Source of the DNA: Cytophagales bacterium
GTDB lineage: Bacteria > Bacteroidota > Bacteroidia > Cytophagales > Cytophagaceae
Reading direction: 5' to 3'
Length of the DNA stretch: 48,747 nucleotides
Assembly (NCBI GenBank): GCA_004294225.1
Contig: REBA01000021.1
Location: forward strand, 1 to 48,747
Program-made: the position numbers and the translations under genes
Notes under the pieces: model-generated
The model's input: only the letters and a program-made list of their open reading frames with translations
Database searches by the model: none
What the model was told of the DNA's origin: nothing
Shown here: piece after piece, positions 45,498-48,747 of the stretch
Layout of the letters: every line of letters begins with the position of its first letter
Numbering within the stretch: the first letter of the stretch is position 1

Positions 45498-47066
45498 TTA
45501 TTTTTTTGAAACTCTTGAATGAATAGATTCAACTGCATGTTGAGCAGCTACAAAGGCTCCTGCCATCCATGCGGTAAGGTATGTTGTATGTTCGCCAGCA
45601 AAATAAATGGGGCCATCTGGTTTTTGTAATGTACTGAAGTGGAGTTGTCTTGATTCATTGGTATATGCTGCCCAACCTCCTTGAGAGTATTTTATTTTTT
45701 GCCATGCCAAAGAAAACCCAGTTTCAAACTCTGTAGCGTATTGTGGGTGAATTTTACCACCTTCATACAAGGCTCTTTTTAATCGGTCTTCTATTGAGAG
45801 ATTACCCATTTCTAATGCCAAATTATGGAAGTTATAATATCCCTTTAGAACTCCTTTCTGCCCTAAGAATCCAGTAGAGGGATAAAATATCTGTGTGATA
45901 TTCATATTCGTTTTTGTGATTCCTCCAAAAATATGATCATCTTCTTCCCAAAATCTTCTTTTGAATTGTAGCCCTATTTTACCAGTATTCATATAAGGAA
46001 TATCATTGATTGCCTTTTTATATGCATCAGAAAAATCTGATGGGATATTCTTTAACACTGGAAAAGGAATTGTACAAATACAATAATCTGCCGAGGACTC
46101 TGTCATTAAACCATTTTTATCTTTATAGCTAATCTTAACACCGTTTTCATTTTTTTTAATTCCTGTTACTTCAGCTTGAAAAATAATTTTATTGGCCAAT
46201 ATTTTTTCAAATGCTTTAGGGATTTGCTCCATCCCTCCTATTGGTTGGAGCATTATAGGCTGTTGGTTGTAAGTATATTCTCCTACATTTTGAAAAGCGG
46301 GATGAGTAAAACCAGAATAAATAATTTCTCTTAATAAAAAAGGGTCAGCAAATTGGGGAGGGTTCAAACCAGCACTAGCTATTTTCTTATATCCTCTTCG
46401 CTCACTACCCTGATAAATTTTATCAATATTAAGATCTCCTTCTGCTTTTAGATACTCTAACAATTTATCAACGTCTTCTTGAGACATAGGTAAATCTAAG
46501 GCTTTTTGGTCTATAGCTTTTGCAAGCAATTCACAAGTATAACCTCTAAAATCTGCATGCACTTGTCTTATAGGAATACTTTTATTGGCTAGAGGACCTT
46601 TGCCTTCGCTATAATAAAAAGCAGCTTCATTGACATTGGTAAATACTTCCATAGCAATACCTAGCTCTTTGCAATATTTCAAGCTTATTTCATGATGGTG
46701 AGGAATTCTACCTGCTCCAGCATTGAGGTATTGCCCTTCGTCAAATGTACATGTCTGCAACTTACCATCTATTTCAGTTTCGGAAGTTCCTTTTCTTACA
46801 GTCCAAACTCTACCTCCAGATCTTGCTCTGGCTTCTAAAATTTGAACCTCATAACCTAATTTATTGAGTTCGTATGCAGAGGACAAACCTGCTAAACCTG
46901 CCCCTAATATGATTACCTTCTTTCCTTTTTCATTTCCATGTTTAGAAAAAGAAATAGATTTTGCAGGGCTAGATTGCAATAAACCAAGTGCATACATTGC
47001 ACTATAACTTGCTCCCGTAATTAAGGATGTTTTATTAATAAATTCTCTCCTAGATATCCCTTTCAT
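45498..47066 (-). CDS. Tat-exported FAD-dependent amine / L-amino-acid oxidase
   Basis: This is a flavin oxidase that turns an amine or amino acid into an imine with release of hydrogen peroxide. Of 522 residues, the N-terminus has a twin-arginine motif SRREFI (5-10) and a hydrophobic stretch to about 31. The FAD site is ILGAGLAGLSSAYEL (GxGxxG at 55-60), Glu78 and GGRVWT (84-89); the C-terminus has YFAGEHTTYLTAWMAGA. The start at 47066 was chosen because the Tat signal follows it directly; an ATG 9 bases upstream is possible. Substrate is unknown. It lies 16 bases before the Hint gene. A terminator-like hairpin separates it from the aminotransferase upstream. Confidence 0.92.
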   Translation of the reverse strand: MKGISRREFINKTSLITGASYSAMYALGLLQSSPAKSISFSKHGNEKGKKVIILGAGLAGLSSAYELNKLGYEVQILEARARSGGRVWTVRKGTSETEIDGKLQTCTFDEGQYLNAGAGRIPHHHEISLKYCKELGIAMEVFTNVNEAAFYYSEGKGPLANKSIPIRQVHADFRGYTCELLAKAIDQKALDLPMSQEDVDKLLEYLKAEGDLNIDKIYQGSERRGYKKIASAGLNPPQFADPFLLREIIYSGFTHPAFQNVGEYTYNQQPIMLQPIGGMEQIPKAFEKILANKIIFQAEVTGIKKNENGVKISYKDKNGLMTESSADYCICTIPFPVLKNIPSDFSDAYKKAINDIPYMNTGKIGLQFKRRFWEEDDHIFGGITKTNMNITQIFYPSTGFLGQKGVLKGYYNFHNLALEMGNLSIEDRLKRALYEGGKIHPQYATEFETGFSLAWQKIKYSQGGWAAYTNESRQLHFSTLQKPDGPIYFAGEHTTYLTAWMAGAFVAAQHAVESIHSRVSKK

Positions 47067-47108
47067 GTATAACAATAAAAAATAAGTAAAAAAAATAACG
47101 GAATTGTT

Positions 47109-47140
47109 AAAAAAGAACCCTGTAGATTCAACAGGGTTCT
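47109..47140 (-). terminator. Intrinsic terminator after the aminotransferase gene
   Basis: AGAACCCTGT (47114-47123) and its complement (47131-47140) form a 10-bp stem with a 7-base loop. Read on the minus strand it is followed by six T (47109-47114 region). It lies 12 bases past the aminotransferase stop and 42 bases before the oxidase ATG; no TAnnTTTG promoter is visible in that short gap. Confidence 0.8.
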
Positions 47141-47151
47141 CCTGAAAATTA

Positions 47152-48327
47152 CTATATCGTTCCAGGTATAGATTTTAGGGTTTCAACAAAAAGCTTCATC
47201 GATTCCATAGTGCCAATACTTACCCTACACCATTGTTTTCCATCAAACTCAAAATTTCTAACCGCCACACCTTTTTCCATCATCATTTCCACTAATTTCT
47301 TACCGTTGATTTTAATAGGGAAAATCACAAAATTGGTCGCAGAAGGTAGAAAATCATACTTCATATCTGATAAGGCCTTACATAAATAGGCTTTAGACTC
47401 ATTGTTCTTACTTACGCTGAAGTTATAAAAAACCTCATCGTTATATGCTGCTATTGCACCAAATATAGAAGTAGCAGAGATAGTACCTCCTACAGTGGTG
47501 TATTTCGAAATTGTTTTAATTGTCTCAGGCAAAGCAATCAAATATCCGATTCGAAGACCAGCAAAAGCTTGAACTTTAGAGAATGTTCTTGCTACTATTA
47601 CATTCTGACCCTTTCTAACACAGTCTATCATAGATAGTGTTTTAGGGTTAGGGGCATAATCTATATATGCTTCATCTACAAAAACAGGTTTAGTTTTTGA
47701 AACTTCTTCACAGAAAGATTTCAAAGCACCAGTATCCGCCAACATCCCTGTAGGATTATTAGGGTTGGTGATATATACTAAGGTTGTTTTGTCAGAAATT
47801 TGACTTTTAATAGCCCCAAAGTCGTATTGATAATCTTTTAGCATGGGTGCTTTTTCCCATTCGCCACCGAATGAAAGCGCATTTCTGATTAGAGACATAT
47901 AAGTGATTTCTCCAGAAAGAACTGTACCTCCTTTTTGTCCATAAACTAAAGCAGTTGCCATAAGCAGTTCAGAAGAACCAGCACCTAATAGGATACTATC
48001 TTCAGAAACCTTCTCATAGTCAGCTATCATTTTAATAAAAGTTTTATTTGCATCACGTGGGTACAAATAGCTATCGTCTATTGCTTCAATGATTGCTTGT
48101 TTTACTTTTTTTGAAGGTCCGAAAGGATTTTCATTAGAGTTAAGTTTGGCTTTTATTTTTGGACCAGAACCAACAGGATTTTTTTTACCAAAAGTTTTAG
48201 CAAAACCAGCATCTGTAAGATTATTTCCTTTTAACAAGGTGGAGAGATTTGGCGCAATTGAAAAACCAGCTGCGAGTATTGCACTAGCTTTCAATAAGTT
48301 TCTTCTTGTTGTAACATTTTGTTCCAT
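47152..48327 (-). CDS. Exported (Tat-signal) HisC-like PLP aminotransferase
   Basis: A fold-type I aminotransferase close to histidinol-phosphate aminotransferase. The 391 residues start at 48327, where a twin-arginine signal TTRRNLLK (6-13) and hydrophobic run to about 25 begin; the longer frame from 48399 would bury it. PLP-site motifs are LNSNENPFGPS, GAGSSE, NPNNPTG (188-194), VDEAYIDY (Asp218) and TFSKVQAFAGLRIGY with the Schiff-base Lys251; CRVSIGT holds the substrate Arg. Cytoplasmic HisC has no such leader, so this is not the histidine-pathway enzyme. Being exported with PLP bound fits Tat transport of folded proteins. It is first of a same-strand set with an amine oxidase and RidA. 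Confidence 0.9.
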   Translation of the reverse strand: MEQNVTTRRNLLKASAILAAGFSIAPNLSTLLKGNNLTDAGFAKTFGKKNPVGSGPKIKAKLNSNENPFGPSKKVKQAIIEAIDDSYLYPRDANKTFIKMIADYEKVSEDSILLGAGSSELLMATALVYGQKGGTVLSGEITYMSLIRNALSFGGEWEKAPMLKDYQYDFGAIKSQISDKTTLVYITNPNNPTGMLADTGALKSFCEEVSKTKPVFVDEAYIDYAPNPKTLSMIDCVRKGQNVIVARTFSKVQAFAGLRIGYLIALPETIKTISKYTTVGGTISATSIFGAIAAYNDEVFYNFSVSKNNESKAYLCKALSDMKYDFLPSATNFVIFPIKINGKKLVEMMMEKGVAVRNFEFDGKQWCRVSIGTMESMKLFVETLKSIPGTI

Positions 48328-48369
48328 TTTTAAGTTTTTTAAATGAAGTAAAAAAAATATTATTATGTT

Positions 48370-48400
48370 TAAATTTAGATATAATTTTAAATAAAACAAT
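48370..48400 (-). promoter_or_regulatory. Promoter of the aminotransferase gene
   Basis: Minus-strand ATTG (48397-48400), 19 bases, then TAAATTTA (48370-48377), one base from TAnnTTTG. The ATG at 48327 follows after 42 bases. Confidence 0.5.
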
Positions 48401-48421
48401 ACTTTTTTTAAATATTAAGTC

Positions 48422-48481
48422 TAAATTTTAACCTATTTTATCAAAATTTATATTTTTTTATTAAAAATAGGTTAAAATTTA
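48422..48481. repeat. 18-bp inverted repeat upstream of the aminotransferase promoter
   Basis: Bases 48422-48439 and 48464-48481 are exact reverse complements around a 24-base AT spacer; the arm contains AACCTA inside AT sequence. It lies 22 bases beyond the -33 element, a fitting place for an activator or repressor. It could also be a cruciform-forming or terminator-like element. Confidence 0.55.
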
Positions 48482-48544
48482 AATTACTTTTTTATAAATA
48501 TAACTTTTAACATAATTTTTATAACATATATTAGAATAATATAA

Positions 48545-48562
48545 TATCGCAAAAAAGCGATA
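48545..48562 (+). terminator. Small hairpin followed by a T run
   Basis: TATCGC and GCGATA flank six A and are followed by GTTTTTTT. This is a terminator shape on the plus strand, but no plus-strand gene lies upstream; it could lie in the leader of a gene starting at 48742. Confidence 0.35.
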
Positions 48563-48741
48563 GTTTTTTTATTAAAAAAATTATAAAAAATTAATCATTG
48601 ATTTATAAAATTTTATATAAGAATAAATAGAATTATTGTTTCAAAATTTAAAAAAAATTATTAAAAATTATAAATTATTATTATTATTATAGTACAATTT
48701 ATGATAGAATTTAATCGCCATTAAATATAAACAAATTGCCT

Positions 48742-48747
48742 ATGAAA
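48742..48747 (+). CDS. Possible start of a plus-strand gene cut by the window end
   Basis: The window ends in ATGAAA (Met-Lys), a common beginning of exported Bacteroidota proteins, after an AT-rich leader. Two codons cannot prove a gene. Confidence 0.2.

Larger units (their letters stand above)
48328..48747. other. Very AT-rich intergenic region at the window end
   Basis: The 420 bases hold a promoter for the aminotransferase (48370-48400), an 18-bp inverted repeat just upstream (48422-48481), a small hairpin (48545-48562) and a short ATT microsatellite near 48675-48690. The last six bases may begin another gene. Confidence 0.55.

Noticed and set aside
47152..48327. Assignment as hisC of histidine biosynthesis
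   Set aside because: A Tat signal precedes the enzyme and no other his genes are nearby, so a biosynthetic cytoplasmic role is unlikely.
48664..48695. Origin of replication in the AT-rich end of the window
   Set aside because: There is no cluster of DnaA boxes or neighbouring dnaA; AT richness and ATT repeats alone are common in this genome's gaps.
1..48747. CRISPR array, tRNA or rRNA genes
   Set aside because: No regularly spaced direct repeats, cloverleaf-like segments or conserved rRNA stretches were recognised on reading both strands.

Overview
The window is AT-rich DNA from a member of the Bacteroidota, most likely an environmental gliding or glycan-degrading lineage such as Cytophagales. 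The evidence is: type IX secretion (T9SS) sorting domains of type A and type B (CHU_C / gliding-motility-associated C-terminal domain); a DUF5606 protein and a YwqK/MORN repeat family typical of the phylum; no Shine-Dalgarno sequences ahead of the genes; and several matches to the Bacteroidota promoter TTTG-N19/20-TAnnTTTG. No tRNA, rRNA, CRISPR array or intact insertion sequence was seen. All function calls come from reading motifs, not from database searches.

Region by region. (1) 1-13.5 kb is a secreted-glycan region. It holds a giant exported protein with a glycosidase-like barrel followed by many Ig-like repeats (truncated by the window start). Divergent from it are a seven-transmembrane receptor fused to an IS1595-transposase-type zinc ribbon and a lipoprotein resembling six-hairpin glycosidases. 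An SGNH hydrolase with a T9SS tail and a GH2 beta-mannosidase-like enzyme follow. (2) 13.8-17.8 kb is a 1314-residue adhesin-like T9SS type B protein. (3) 18-29 kb is largely housekeeping: ald; the fur-STAS-purA operon; two MORN-repeat proteins; a TonB-C protein and a DUF5606 protein; the namZ-fmt-folA operon; and a LolC/E-type permease. (4) 29.3-32.1 kb holds small exported proteins of unknown function, a frameshifted T9SS tail (pseudogene) and two copies of a roughly 60-bp repeat.

(5) 32.3-43.7 kb looks like a polysaccharide locus. It encodes a CHU_C surface protein, a Wzc/GumC-like co-polymerase with a degenerate kinase domain, a short TolC-like protein fused to an FKBP prolyl isomerase, two clan-A-type glycosidases and a membrane GT2 glycosyltransferase with processive-synthase motifs. 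Together they suggest synthesis, export and trimming of an exopolysaccharide.

(6) 43.9-48.3 kb, all on the minus strand, encodes an exported set: a Tat-type HisC-like aminotransferase, a Tat-type FAD amino-acid/amine oxidase, a signal-peptide protein ending in a Hint (hedgehog/intein) domain that lacks the terminal His-Asn, and an exported RidA-like protein. Amino-acid oxidases make imines and RidA proteins hydrolyse imines, so this reads as an extracytoplasmic amine/imine pathway with an autoprocessing partner. It is the best candidate here for an undescribed system, together with the TolC-FKBP and receptor-zinc-ribbon fusions.
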